This document shows, in pieces, positions 31,843 through 41,412 of a DNA stretch of 64,000 nucleotides. The position numbers and the translations under genes are program-made. Source of the stretch: a bacterium (GTDB taxonomy: Bacteria > Pseudomonadota > Alphaproteobacteria > Caulobacterales > Caulobacteraceae). Location: the NCBI GenBank assembly GCA_030824495.1, contig JAVBXP010000024.1:1-64000 (forward strand). The letters run 5' to 3'. The notes beneath the pieces are model-generated. The model made no database searches and was not told the DNA's origin. It saw only the letters and a list, made by a program, of their open reading frames with translations. How positions within the stretch are numbered: the first letter of the stretch is position 1; every line of letters starts with the position of its first letter.

Positions 31843-33537
31843 GTGTTGGCAGAGTTCCAGAAAATTCTTGGCGTGGCGGTGGCTGGCGTTCTGCTGCTGT
31901 CGGCCTGCTCGGGAGGGGCGGATTCCGGCGCCACCCGGCAGGACGCCAACGCGCCGATCACCTATCCCGCCACGGATTATTTCGAACAGACGGCGGGGAA
32001 GCCGGGTGGGACGCTGCGGGTGTCGGCGCAGAGCGACACCGGCGTTCTGGACCTGCACGCGATCTCGCACACCAACGCTCAATGGCTGGGCCGGCTGCTC
32101 TACGACAACCTCGTCTATCTGAACGACAAGGGCGAGATCACGCCGTGGCTGGCCAAGTCCTGGACGATCTCCCCGGACGGGAAGACCTACACCTTCAAAC
32201 TCCGGGACGACGTCACCTTCTCGGACGGCGCCAAGTTCAACGCCGAGGCGGTTCGGGTCAATCTGGAGCACATGCGGGCTCCGGCGACTAAGTCGCCGCT
32301 CGCCGCCGCCTACATCGCCCCATATCTCGATGGCCGGGTGGTCGATGAGTACACGTTCGAAGCTCGGCTGCGGGAACCCTATACGCCTTTCCTGAACGTC
32401 CTGGCTCAGTCCTGGCTGTCGATGGAGTCGCCAAAGGCGATCCTCGAGCGGCCCGATGAGATCGGCCAGAAGCCCGTGGGGTCGGGTCCCTTCGTCGTGG
32501 AAAGCTACACGCGCCAGCAGGGCATCAAGCTGGTGCGGCGGCCAGACTACAATTGGGCGCCGGATTTCGTGCGGCACAAGGGACCGGCCTACCTCGACCG
32601 CGTCGAGATCGAGTTCGTGCCTGAAGCGATGACCCGGTACGCCTCGTTGGCCTCCGGGCAGTACGACCTGACCATCGACGCGCCACATCAGAACGCAGCG
32701 ACAATCCGGGCCGACAACCGGCTGGTGCTCGACAATCGCGTCCGCACTGGGGTTCCCACCACGGGGCTGACCTTCAATACGGAGAAAGCCCCGTTCACCG
32801 ACCCGCGCGTCCGCCAGGCCCTGGCGCACGCCGTCGACCGTGAGGGACTGGTTCGGTCGATCCGGTTTGGCGAGGTCAGGGTCAAGACCGACTTCCTGGC
32901 GTCGAACACCCGCTTTTACGATCCGGCCTTTTCCGGCGCCCTGACCTACGACGTCGCCAGGGCGAACGCCTTGCTGGACGAGGCGGGCTGGACGGGGCGC
33001 GACGCCGAAGGCTTCCGCACCAAGGACGGCAAGCGCCTTGGCGCTGAGGTGGTCATGACAGACGCCGGCTTCCAGGGGCCGACGGTCGTGGCGGTGCAAT
33101 CGGATCTGAAGCGGGTCGGGTTCGACTTGAAGATCGTGCAGCTTCCGCAGGCTCAAGTGACCGAGCGGAGGCTGGCCAATGAGTATCAGGCGCTTGGCCT
33201 TGGTGTTTGGCACACGAACACGCCTGACGCGCTCTACATTCTCTACGATTCCAACGAGATCCCGTCCGACCGCCGCATCGGCCAGAACAGCGCCCGGCTG
33301 AGGGACGCAAAGCTCGACGACGTCCTTGGCCGCGCTCGGCGGACCGCCGATCCAGCCGAACTCAAGAGCCTCTACAGCCAGGCCCAGCAACGGTTGACCG
33401 AGCTCGCGCCCTCGATCCCGCTCTACGAGAACCACACAATCGTGGCCTACTCCAAGGACCTGAAGGGCCTGGTGTTCGACACCTCGCACAACACTCCGGT
33501 CTTCACGACGGCGTGGCTGGACCGGGGCGGCAAGTGA
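31843..33537 (+). CDS. ABC substrate-binding lipoprotein, family 5 (DppA/OppA type), copy 1
   Basis: The 564-residue periplasmic binding protein is anchored by a lipobox (VLLLSAC). It has the SBP family-5 core: GKPGGTLRVSAQSDTGVLDL, LLYDNLVYLNDKGEITPWLA, KTYTFKLRDDVTFSDGAKF and VGSGPFVVESYTRQQGIKL. There is no ATG. The GTG at 31843 or the TTG at 31846 follow GAGAGG at 31833-31838, so the start may be off by one codon. Family-5 proteins bind peptides, nickel, glutathione or other large solutes. It overlaps the second copy by 4 bp (GTGA). Specificity is unknown but is likely an organosulfur solute from the gene set. Confidence 0.9.
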   Translation: MLAEFQKILGVAVAGVLLLSACSGGADSGATRQDANAPITYPATDYFEQTAGKPGGTLRVSAQSDTGVLDLHAISHTNAQWLGRLLYDNLVYLNDKGEITPWLAKSWTISPDGKTYTFKLRDDVTFSDGAKFNAEAVRVNLEHMRAPATKSPLAAAYIAPYLDGRVVDEYTFEARLREPYTPFLNVLAQSWLSMESPKAILERPDEIGQKPVGSGPFVVESYTRQQGIKLVRRPDYNWAPDFVRHKGPAYLDRVEIEFVPEAMTRYASLASGQYDLTIDAPHQNAATIRADNRLVLDNRVRTGVPTTGLTFNTEKAPFTDPRVRQALAHAVDREGLVRSIRFGEVRVKTDFLASNTRFYDPAFSGALTYDVARANALLDEAGWTGRDAEGFRTKDGKRLGAEVVMTDAGFQGPTVVAVQSDLKRVGFDLKIVQLPQAQVTERRLANEYQALGLGVWHTNTPDALYILYDSNEIPSDRRIGQNSARLRDAKLDDVLGRARRTADPAELKSLYSQAQQRLTELAPSIPLYENHTIVAYSKDLKGLVFDTSHNTPVFTTAWLDRGGK

Positions 33538-35222
33538 GCCTTTCGATCCGCTTCACCCTGGCCGCTCTGGCGGCCCTGGCGCTCGCGGCCTGCGGCGGCA
33601 CGCCAACACCGCCGAAGCCGCTGGCCGAAACGGGAGCCTTCACGCCCTATCCTGCGTCGGACTATCAGCAGCAACAGCCGGGACGGGCAGGGGGAACCCT
33701 GCGGATCTCGACAGCGATCGACACCGGAACGCTGGACTTCCAGACCATCGCCGGGACGACGCCGAAATGGCTCGGTCGGCTGATCTTCGACAACCTGGTC
33801 TATCTCGACGACAAGGGCGAGCCGACGCCGTGGCTGGCCCGCTCCTGGACAATCTCGCCAGACGGCAAGACCTACGTCTTCAAGCTGCGCCAGGACGTGA
33901 CCTTCTCGGACGGCACGCCGTTCGATGCGTCGGCCGTGCTCGACAATCTCAAGCGTATCCGCGATCCGGCGACCAAGACCGCGATGACGACGGCCTATAT
34001 CGCCCCCTATGTCGATGGGAAGGTCATCGACGCATACACCTTCCAGGCCAATCTCAGCGAGCCCTATGCGCCGTTCCTGAACGTCCTGGCCCAGTCGTGG
34101 CTCGGCATGATGTCGCCCACGGCCTTGCGCGATCATCCCAAGGATCTGGGGGAGCGGCCGGTCGGCTCGGGCCCCTTCGTGGTCGAGAGCTATGAGCGCC
34201 AGCAGGGAATCCGTTTCGCCAAGCGCGCCGATTACCACTGGGCGCCGGACTTCGTGCGGCACGACGGCCCGGCCTATCTCGACCGTATCGAGGTCGATTT
34301 CGTGCCCGAGGCGATGGCCCGCTACACCTCGCTGGTCTCTGGGCAGTTCGACCTGACCATGGACGCCCCGCCGCAGAACGCCGTCGCGATCCGGGCGGAC
34401 CCCACACTGGTGCTCGGCAACCGTATCAACCTGGGCAACCCGACCCGGGCGATCACCTTCAACACTACGACGGCGCCGTTCGACGACGTTCGCATCCGCC
34501 GGGCCTTCGCCCTTGGGATCGACCGCGAGGCGATCACGCGCATCCTGGGCTTTGGCGAGTACCGCCCCACCACCAGCTTCCTGTCGGCCAGCACCCGCCA
34601 TGTCGATTCGGCCGCGGGCCGCGACCTGGCCTATGATCCGGCGCGGGCCAACGCCCTGCTGGACGAAGCCGGATGGACCGGCCGCGACCCGCAAGGCTAT
34701 CGCACCCGCCAAGGTGTCAGGCTCGGCGCGGACGTGCTGGTGCAGGAGACGGCGAGTTCCGGCGCCTTGATGGTGGCCCTGCAGTCGGACGCCAAGAAGA
34801 TCGGTTTCGATCTTCGCATTCGTCAGCTTCCCGCGACCTTGCTGGTCAAGCGCCGCAACGCCAACGATTACCAGGCTGTGGGCGCGGGCTACTGGCACAC
34901 TAACACTCCTGATGGGCTCTATATCGTCTATCACGGCAAGCAGATCACCTCGGCCAGGTACACCGGGCAGAACACCTCCCAGCTACAGGACCCGGAGCTC
35001 GACGACCTGCTGGGACGCGCGCGGGCCTCGACCAACCCCGCCGAGTTGCAGGATCTCTACGCTAAGGCCCAGCGGCGGCTCGCCGAACTGGTTCCGGCCC
35101 CGCCGCTGCACGAGAACCACACGCTGCTCGCCTACCGCCGAAGCGTCGAGGGTCTCGTCTACGACACCTCCCACAACGTCCCGTTCCTGACGACCGCCTG
35201 GTTGCGGAAGGACCCCGCATGA
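33534..35222 (+). CDS. ABC substrate-binding lipoprotein, family 5, copy 2 (tandem paralogue)
   Basis: A 562-residue paralogue of the preceding gene, close throughout (LLYDNLVYLNDKGE versus LIFDNLVYLDDKGE, VGSGPFVVESYERQQGIRF). It carries its own lipobox LALAAC. The GTG start at 33534 overlaps the previous TGA (GTGA), and the stop overlaps the permease ATG, so all three are coupled. Two binding proteins for one permease set suggest two ligands or a subfunctionalised duplicate. The pair differ in ligand-facing stretches such as AAGRDLAYDPARANALLDE versus SGALTYDVARANALLDE. Confidence 0.9.
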   Translation: MSLSIRFTLAALAALALAACGGTPTPPKPLAETGAFTPYPASDYQQQQPGRAGGTLRISTAIDTGTLDFQTIAGTTPKWLGRLIFDNLVYLDDKGEPTPWLARSWTISPDGKTYVFKLRQDVTFSDGTPFDASAVLDNLKRIRDPATKTAMTTAYIAPYVDGKVIDAYTFQANLSEPYAPFLNVLAQSWLGMMSPTALRDHPKDLGERPVGSGPFVVESYERQQGIRFAKRADYHWAPDFVRHDGPAYLDRIEVDFVPEAMARYTSLVSGQFDLTMDAPPQNAVAIRADPTLVLGNRINLGNPTRAITFNTTTAPFDDVRIRRAFALGIDREAITRILGFGEYRPTTSFLSASTRHVDSAAGRDLAYDPARANALLDEAGWTGRDPQGYRTRQGVRLGADVLVQETASSGALMVALQSDAKKIGFDLRIRQLPATLLVKRRNANDYQAVGAGYWHTNTPDGLYIVYHGKQITSARYTGQNTSQLQDPELDDLLGRARASTNPAELQDLYAKAQRRLAELVPAPPLHENHTLLAYRRSVEGLVYDTSHNVPFLTTAWLRKDPA

Positions 35223-36154
35223 AGTTCGTGAAGCTCATCTTCTGGCGATTGCTCGCCGGGATCGGCGTCCTGTGGGGCGCGGCGACGATCACCTTCCTGG
35301 CGCTGAACTTGACCAGCGGGGATCCAGCCATCGCCATCCTTGGCGGTCCCGACGCCCTGCCGACTCCCGAGGTGATCGCCCAAGTCCGCAAGGACTACGG
35401 TCTCGATCAGCCGCTGGCCGTCCAGTACGTCCAGTATCTCGCGCGGCTGGCCTCCGGCGATCTTGGTGAATCCTACCGGTTGAAGATCCCGGTCGTCGAG
35501 GCCATCGCGCCTCTGGTCGCGCCGACCATGAGCCTGGCCTTCTGCGCGGCGCTGACGGCGGTGATCATGTCGATCGTCATCGCCTTGCTAACCGCTAAGC
35601 GGGCGGCCTGGCTGCGGTCTTTGGTCTCCGGAACCGAACTGGTCCTGACCTCGGCGCCGAGCTTCGTCCTCGGGATCGGTTTGCTGCTGGTCTTCGCCTT
35701 TCACCTTCATCTCTTCCCAGTGGCCGGCTCGCAGGGCTGGCGCTCCATGGTCTTGCCGGTGATGACTCTGGCCATTCCGGCGACGGCCATGCTGACCCAG
35801 GTGCTGCGGCAGGAACTCGAAGACGTTCTCGACCAGCCGTTCATCACCATGGCGCGGGCCCGGGGCCTGTCCGAGACCGGCGTGCGGCTGAAGCACGCTC
35901 TGCGCCATGCGCTCACCTCGCTGATCACCCTCTCGGGCTTCATGTTCGCCTTCCTGCTCGGCGGCGCGGTCATCACCGAGAACCTCTTCGCCCGGCAGGG
36001 GCTTGGGCGGCTGATGGTCGAGGCCACCACCAATTCCGACGTTCCCATCGTGCTCGGCGTCACCCTGTTGGCGGCGCTGATCTACGTCCTGATCAACCTC
36101 GTGGTCGACGTGCTGAACGCCATCGTTGACCCGCGCATCGCGGTGCACTCATGA
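35219..36154 (+). CDS. ABC permease, DppB/OppB type
   Basis: A 311-residue inner-membrane permease with about six helices. The N-terminal KLIFWRLLAGIGVLWGAATI, the cytosolic EAA loop MARARGLSETGVRLKHALRH, and the ending DVLNAIVDPRIAV are typical of the DppB half. It overlaps the second binding protein and the next gene by 4 bp each. The partner DppC-like gene is not adjacent: it lies 2.7 kb away at 38837, with two catabolic genes between. The pair forms the translocation channel powered by the fused ATPase at 39772. Confidence 0.92.
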   Translation: MKFVKLIFWRLLAGIGVLWGAATITFLALNLTSGDPAIAILGGPDALPTPEVIAQVRKDYGLDQPLAVQYVQYLARLASGDLGESYRLKIPVVEAIAPLVAPTMSLAFCAALTAVIMSIVIALLTAKRAAWLRSLVSGTELVLTSAPSFVLGIGLLLVFAFHLHLFPVAGSQGWRSMVLPVMTLAIPATAMLTQVLRQELEDVLDQPFITMARARGLSETGVRLKHALRHALTSLITLSGFMFAFLLGGAVITENLFARQGLGRLMVEATTNSDVPIVLGVTLLAALIYVLINLVVDVLNAIVDPRIAVHS

Positions 36155-37455
36155 ACGCAGATATCCAGACCCTCACTGTGGACGACGCCGCTGAGGCGGC
36201 CGCCGGCTCGGCCCCCACCTATGCCGAGCTCGCCGATCGCTTCCGGCCGATCTTCGCCAAGATCGCCGACGGGGCGGTCGAGCGCGAGCAGAACCGAGAG
36301 CTGGCCTACGAGGCGGTCAATCTCTTGCGGGAAGCCGGTTTTGGCGCGCTCCGCATTCCCAAGTCGCACGGGGGAAGCGGAGCCAGCCTGAGCCAGCTCT
36401 TCAAGCTGCTGGTCGAATTGGGCGCGGCAGACTCAAATCTTCCGCAGATCCTGCGCGCCCATCTGGCCTTCGTCGAACTGCGGCTGAACAACGAGGATGT
36501 CGCCCAGCAGGCGCTGTGGTTCGGGCGGATCGTCGACGGCGCCCTGATCGGCGCGGCCATGGCCGAGCGGACCGACGCCACAGAGAACACCGTGAAGCTC
36601 AGCCGCGATGGCGACGCCTGGCGGCTGGACGGGCAGAAGTTCTACTGCACCGGGACAATCTATGCTGACTGGGTCTCGGTGGCCGCCGCCGACGGCGAGG
36701 ACCGGCTCAGCGTGATGACGCCGACCACGGCGCAGGGAGTCACCCGGCTCGACGACTGGGACGGCTTTGGCCAGCGCCTGACCGGCTCGGGCACCACGCT
36801 TTTCGAGAACGTCCATATCCCGGAGGAGAACATCCTGCGGCGCTTCAATCTTGGGGAGTACCGCGGCGACTCCTACATCACCGCCTTCTATCAGCAGATG
36901 CACCTGGCCGCCCTGGCCGGTATCGCGCGCGCCGTGCTGCGTGACGCCACCGAGTTCGTCCAGGCCAAGACCCGCACCTTTGGCGTCCCCGGCCAGACGA
37001 CGCCGCGCACCGATCCGCTGGTCCAGCGGGTAATCGGCCGGCTGGCCAGCCTCGCCTTCGCGGCCGAGGCAATTGTCGATAGCGTCTCGACCGCGCTCGA
37101 TCAGGCCCACCTGGCGTGGCGGGCCGGCACGCGGGACGAGAGCCTCTACGAGATCGCCGACATCAAGGCCTATCAGGGCCAGCAGGTCGCCATCGACCTG
37201 GTGCTGCAAGCCACTACGCTGATGTTCGAGGTGGGCGGCGCCTCGGCGACCCAGGAGGGCCGGCGTCTCGACCGGCACTGGCGCAACGCTCGCACGATCT
37301 CCTCGCACAATCCGGCGATCAGCCGCGAGCGGCTGCTGGGCGACCACTACCTGAACGGCGTCAGCCCCCGGCAGGAGTGGGCGGACCGCTGGAAGAAGCC
37401 GGCCACTGGGGCTGAAGCCGTCGAGCCGGTTCCCGAACAACCCGAAGTCGCCTGA
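36151..37455 (+). CDS. SfnB/DszC-type acyl-CoA-dehydrogenase-fold flavoprotein, copy 1
   Basis: A 434-residue member of the acyl-CoA dehydrogenase fold. It resembles the FMNH2-dependent DszC/SfnB branch rather than fatty-acid dehydrogenases (PKSHGGSGASLSQLFKLLVE, WRLDGQKFYCTGTIYADWVS, WDGFGQRLTGSGTTLFENV, HWRNARTISSHNP). DszC-type enzymes oxidise sulfides to sulfones; SfnB proteins are tied to dimethylsulfone and sulfonate use. It overlaps the permease gene by 4 bp and is followed by the flavin monooxygenase at 37473. Function as a sulfur oxygenase is by family and context. Confidence 0.82.
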   Translation: MNADIQTLTVDDAAEAAAGSAPTYAELADRFRPIFAKIADGAVEREQNRELAYEAVNLLREAGFGALRIPKSHGGSGASLSQLFKLLVELGAADSNLPQILRAHLAFVELRLNNEDVAQQALWFGRIVDGALIGAAMAERTDATENTVKLSRDGDAWRLDGQKFYCTGTIYADWVSVAAADGEDRLSVMTPTTAQGVTRLDDWDGFGQRLTGSGTTLFENVHIPEENILRRFNLGEYRGDSYITAFYQQMHLAALAGIARAVLRDATEFVQAKTRTFGVPGQTTPRTDPLVQRVIGRLASLAFAAEAIVDSVSTALDQAHLAWRAGTRDESLYEIADIKAYQGQQVAIDLVLQATTLMFEVGGASATQEGRRLDRHWRNARTISSHNPAISRERLLGDHYLNGVSPRQEWADRWKKPATGAEAVEPVPEQPEVA

Positions 37456-37472
37456 GGAAGGGAGCTAAGCCC

Positions 37473-38825
37473 ATGGCCCAGCGCCAAATGAGCATCGGCA
37501 TGAATATCCTCGGCCATGGCGGCCACGCCGCGGCGTGGCGAGTCGGGGAGGCGCCGCCGACTGCGGCGATCGACGTCGAGTACTACAAGGATATCGCCCG
37601 CATCTCGGAGCGCGGGACGCTCGACGCCATCTTCCTGGCCGATGGACCGGCGCTCGGCGGCGATGTCGAACGTATTCCGGCCGGGCGGCTCGAACCGACG
37701 GTGCTGCTGACGGCCGTGGCCCAGGCGACCCAGCACATCGGCGTCATCGCCACGGCCTCGACCACCTACAACGACCCCTTCAACCTGGCGCGGCGGTTCG
37801 CGTCGCTCGACCAGATCAGCGGCGGCCGCGCGGCCTGGAACGCGGTGACCAACGCCGGCGACGCCGCCGCCCAGAATTTCGGCCTGGCCGGAGCGCCCCT
37901 GCACGTCGATCGCTACGGCCGGGCCGACGAGTTCGTCGATGTGGTCTTCAAGCTCTGGGATAGCTGGGAGGATGACGCCCTGATCGGCGACCGCTCGGGC
38001 GGCCGCTATGCCGATGGTTCAAAAGTCCACGAAATCAATCATGTGGGCGCCCACTTCTCCGTGAGGGGGCCGCTGAATGTGCCGCGCTCGCCGCAAGGGC
38101 GGCCAGTGCTTGTCCAGGCCGGTTCGTCGGAGGGCGGCAAGGCGCTGGGGTCGCGCTGGGCCGACGCCATTTTCACCACCCAGACGACCCTTCCGGACGG
38201 CCAGGACTTCTATCGCGAGATGAAGGATCGCGCCCGCGCTTGGGGCCGTAACCCCGATGGCCTGAAGATCATGCCCGGGCTTTCCACCGTCATCGGGTCG
38301 ACCGAGGCCGAGGCCAACCGCCGTTGTGACGAGCTGGACGCCTATCAGGGCGAGGAGGGTCTCGCCGCTCAGGTGGCGATGCGGATCGGCATTCCGGTCA
38401 GCGAGCTCGATCTCGACGCCGAACTGCCCTGGGACCGGCTCGGCGACCCCTCGATCTACGAGAAGGGCTCGGTCGGCTTCCTGGAGGCGCAGCTCAATCT
38501 CGCACGGCGGGAGCGGCTGACCATCCGCCAGCTCGGCCGCCGCATCCGCAGCGGGCACCGCCTGGTGGTCGGCACGCCCGAACAGATCGCCGATACCCTC
38601 GAAGAGTGGTTCCTGGCCGGCGCTGCCGACGGCTTCAACATCATGCCCGACATGTTCCCCTCGGGCTGCGAGATCTTCGTCGATCACGTCGTTCCCGAGC
38701 TGCGTCGCCGTGGCGTGTTCCGCACCGAGTACACCGGCTCGACCCTTCGCCATCACCTCGGCCTGCCGCACCCGCTCAGCCAGTACGCGGCTGAAGCGGC
38801 GCGCGAGCCAGCGCTCTCGTACTGA
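37473..38825 (+). CDS. Flavin-dependent (LLM) monooxygenase, NtaA/DszA type, copy 1
   Basis: A 450-residue luciferase-like TIM-barrel enzyme using FMNH2. It aligns by eye with DszA and NtaA over most of its length: RISERGTLDAIFLADGPALG, LARRFASLDQISGGRAAWN, VPRSPQGRPVLVQAGSSEGG, GTPEQIADTLEEWFLAGAAD and EYTGSTLRHHLGLP. DszA opens a sulfone ring; NtaA opens an aminopolycarboxylate. It would cleave a C-S (or C-N) bond. GGAAGGGAG lies before the ATG. It is part of the island with the flavin reductase at 45984 as reductant source. The substrate is not determined. Confidence 0.88.
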   Translation: MAQRQMSIGMNILGHGGHAAAWRVGEAPPTAAIDVEYYKDIARISERGTLDAIFLADGPALGGDVERIPAGRLEPTVLLTAVAQATQHIGVIATASTTYNDPFNLARRFASLDQISGGRAAWNAVTNAGDAAAQNFGLAGAPLHVDRYGRADEFVDVVFKLWDSWEDDALIGDRSGGRYADGSKVHEINHVGAHFSVRGPLNVPRSPQGRPVLVQAGSSEGGKALGSRWADAIFTTQTTLPDGQDFYREMKDRARAWGRNPDGLKIMPGLSTVIGSTEAEANRRCDELDAYQGEEGLAAQVAMRIGIPVSELDLDAELPWDRLGDPSIYEKGSVGFLEAQLNLARRERLTIRQLGRRIRSGHRLVVGTPEQIADTLEEWFLAGAADGFNIMPDMFPSGCEIFVDHVVPELRRRGVFRTEYTGSTLRHHLGLPHPLSQYAAEAAREPALSY

Positions 38826-38836
38826 CGGAGGCCGCG

Positions 38837-39775
38837 ATGACCGATCTCGCTGCGTCGCGCTCGACGCTCTATCTCAGTCCTGGACCTTCGGAGGCGAAGG
38901 TTGAGACGGCCGCCGCACCGCTGGTGGTCCCAAGGCCGCAGAGCCTGGCGCGCCCGAAACGCAGGGTTGCCGGGCTCCGGCCAGGCCTGATCCTCGCCGG
39001 GCTGTTCGTGGCCTTGCTTGCGCTCGCCGCTATCGCGCCGGGCTGGCTGGTGTCCGGCGACCCCTTCGAGGCCAGCGCCCGCGACGCCTTCCTCGCGCCC
39101 AGCGCCCAGCATTGGCTGGGCACCGACGAGAACGGCCGCGACGTCCTCACCCGGCTGGTCCACGGCGTCCGCCCCTCGATGCTGATGGGCCTGGCCGCCA
39201 CCGTCATCGGCCTGGGAGGCGGGGTGGCCATCGGCCTAACCGCCGGCCTCGGGCGCCGGTTCTTCGACGGCTTGCTGATGCGGTTCGTCGATGTCCTGCT
39301 GGCCTTCCCAGATCTGCTGCTGGCCCTGGTCATCATCACTTTCTGGGGACAGGGGCTGCTGAACGCCGTGGTCGCCGTCGGGGTCGCGAGCATCCCGCGC
39401 TATGCCCGCCTGGTGCGGTCCCAGACCACCAAGGTTCGCGGCGCAACCTATGTCGAGGCCGCCGTCACCCTGGGTATTCGCCGCTCCACGGTGATCTGGC
39501 GCCACGTCCTGCCCAACGCCATCAAGCCGGTGCTGATCCTGGCCACCATCGGGGTCGGCGGGAAGATCGCCGCTGGCGCGTCCTTGAGCTTTCTGGGCTT
39601 CGGCGCTCCGCCTCCGGCGCCGGAGTGGGGCGCCATGCTGGCGGTCGGCCGTAACTTCCTGGCCAATGCGCCCTGGCTGGTGGCGGCCCCGGCGCTCGCC
39701 ATTACCTTGACCGTGATCTCGGTTACCGCGCTCGGCCGCGAGCTGATGCGTCGCAGCGAAGGAGCGGGCGGATGA
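38837..39775 (+). CDS. ABC permease, DppC/OppC type
   Basis: The 312-residue permease has an unusual N-terminal cytosolic stretch of about 50 residues, then the DppC start (ILAGLFVALLALAAIAPGWL), the motif AQHWLGTDENGRDVLTRLVH, and the EAA loop VEAAVTLGIRRSTVIWRHVL. It ends in the GAPPPAPEWGAMLAVGRNFL region typical of DppC. GGAGG sits 5 nt before the ATG. It overlaps the fused ATPase by 4 bp. With the gene at 35219 it forms the transporter channel. It is separated from its partner by two oxygenase genes, an uncommon order. Confidence 0.92.
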   Translation: MTDLAASRSTLYLSPGPSEAKVETAAAPLVVPRPQSLARPKRRVAGLRPGLILAGLFVALLALAAIAPGWLVSGDPFEASARDAFLAPSAQHWLGTDENGRDVLTRLVHGVRPSMLMGLAATVIGLGGGVAIGLTAGLGRRFFDGLLMRFVDVLLAFPDLLLALVIITFWGQGLLNAVVAVGVASIPRYARLVRSQTTKVRGATYVEAAVTLGIRRSTVIWRHVLPNAIKPVLILATIGVGGKIAAGASLSFLGFGAPPPAPEWGAMLAVGRNFLANAPWLVAAPALAITLTVISVTALGRELMRRSEGAGG

Positions 39776-41412
39776 GCCAGATCCCTCCGCTGGTCGAGGT
39801 CGAGAACCTGCAGGTCGCCTTCCGCAATGGCCCCCAGGTGGTGAAGGGTGTCTCCTTCTCGGTGAATCGCGGCGAGTGCCTGGCCCTCATCGGGGAGTCC
39901 GGATCGGGTAAAAGCGTCACCTCTCGGACGCTGGTCGGCCTGACCGGCCACGGCTCCCGCTTAGCGGCCGACCGGTTGCGGTTCGGCGGCGAGGATTTGC
40001 TGGGTGCAAGCGAGCGGCGCTGGCGATCGATCCGCGGCGGCCGCGTCGGCTTCGTGATGCAGGATGCGCTCGGCTCGCTCGATCCGCTCCGCACCGTCGG
40101 CGACGAGGTGGCCGAAACACTGAAGCTGCACACCGACCTGACCAAGGCGCAGCGGACGGCGCGGGTCATCGAACTGCTGGCGTCTGTGGGTGTCCCGGAG
40201 CCCGAGGTGCGGGCGCGCCAATTGCCGAGCCAGCTCTCGGGTGGATTGCGCCAGCGCGCTCTGATCGCCTCGGCCATCGCCTGCGCGCCACAACTGCTGA
40301 TCGCCGACGAGCCGACCACGGCGCTGGACGCCGCCGTTCAGGCCCAGGTCCTGCGGTTGCTGGAGAACCTGCGCACGCCCGACAACGCCATGCTGGTCGT
40401 CAGTCACGACTTCGCCGTGGTGTCGCGACTGGCCGACCGGATCGCCGTGATGCGCCACGGCGAGATCGTCGAGCAGGGAACGGCCGAGCAGATCCTGCAT
40501 GATCCGCGGCATCCCTATACCCAGGGCCTGTTGGCCGCCGCGGCCTCGCTTCATTCGACAGCCCTTCGCCGGCCGACGACCGCTCCGCCCCGAATGGCCA
40601 TTGGCCGCACCGGTCTGACCTCGCACGTCATTGAGGCCAAGGGGCTGTCCAAGGCCTTCAAAGGCCCCGATGCGCGCAAGCGTACGGCGGTGTCGGACGT
40701 CTCCTTCGACCTGCGGTTCGGCGAGACGCTGGGGCTGGTCGGTGAATCCGGATCGGGCAAGACCACCGCGACGCGGCTGGTGCTGGGTCTGGAGACGCCG
40801 GACGCCGGCGTGGTGCGATTGCGTGGCCGGGCCTGGGGAGAGCTTTCCGAAGCCAATCGGCGGATCGAGCGCAAGCGCATCCAGGTGGTGTTCCAGGACC
40901 CGCTAGGTTCGTTCGACCCGCGCTACACGGTCGAACGGGTGCTGGGCGAGGCTCTGGATGTCGCTGGCTATCGGCCCGGCGCTCGGCGGCGCGCCCGCGC
41001 GGTCGAACTGCTGGAGATGGTCAGGCTTGACGAGAGCTTCCTCACTCGGCGGCCGATCGAGCTCTCCGGCGGCCAACGCCAGCGTGTGGCCATCGCCAGG
41101 GCGTTGGCGCCGCAGCCCGAGGTGCTGGTGTGCGACGAGCCGGTCTCGGCGCTGGACGTGTCGGTGCAAGTGCAGATCCTTGACCTGCTAGGCGAGCTCA
41201 AGGAACGGCTCGGCCTGGCTTGTATTTTCATCTCGCACGACCTCGGCGTCGTGCGCCGCGTAAGCGACCGGATCGCCGTCATGAAGGGCGGCCAGATCGT
41301 CGAGTCCGGCCCGACAGCCGAGGTCTTCGGCGCCCCCCGGCACGAATACACGCGCGAACTGCTCGCTGCGATCCCTCAACTGAAGACCCGCGCGGAGGCT
41401 CTCCATGCCTAA
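39772..41412 (+). CDS. Fused dual ABC ATPase (DppD-DppF/GsiA-like)
   Basis: A 546-residue protein with two complete ATPase domains. Walker A motifs are GESGSGKS near residue 45 and GESGSGKT near residue 328, with signature motifs LSGGLRQRALIASAI and LSGGQRQRVAIARAL. Walker B glutamates lie in LLIADEPTTALDAAV and VLVCDEPVSALDVSV. Fused ATPases of this kind power Gsi- and Opp-type importers. It overlaps the permease by 4 bp and the next LLM gene by 8 bp. It completes an Opp-family importer with two binding proteins. Confidence 0.95.
   Translation: MSQIPPLVEVENLQVAFRNGPQVVKGVSFSVNRGECLALIGESGSGKSVTSRTLVGLTGHGSRLAADRLRFGGEDLLGASERRWRSIRGGRVGFVMQDALGSLDPLRTVGDEVAETLKLHTDLTKAQRTARVIELLASVGVPEPEVRARQLPSQLSGGLRQRALIASAIACAPQLLIADEPTTALDAAVQAQVLRLLENLRTPDNAMLVVSHDFAVVSRLADRIAVMRHGEIVEQGTAEQILHDPRHPYTQGLLAAAASLHSTALRRPTTAPPRMAIGRTGLTSHVIEAKGLSKAFKGPDARKRTAVSDVSFDLRFGETLGLVGESGSGKTTATRLVLGLETPDAGVVRLRGRAWGELSEANRRIERKRIQVVFQDPLGSFDPRYTVERVLGEALDVAGYRPGARRRARAVELLEMVRLDESFLTRRPIELSGGQRQRVAIARALAPQPEVLVCDEPVSALDVSVQVQILDLLGELKERLGLACIFISHDLGVVRRVSDRIAVMKGGQIVESGPTAEVFGAPRHEYTRELLAAIPQLKTRAEALHA

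Noticed and set aside
31825..34934. Long minus-strand open frames (554 and 495 codons) over the two binding-protein genes
   Set aside because: Both lie opposite genes with lipoboxes and full family-5 motifs. The repeat of the artefact over both paralogues follows from their shared sequence.
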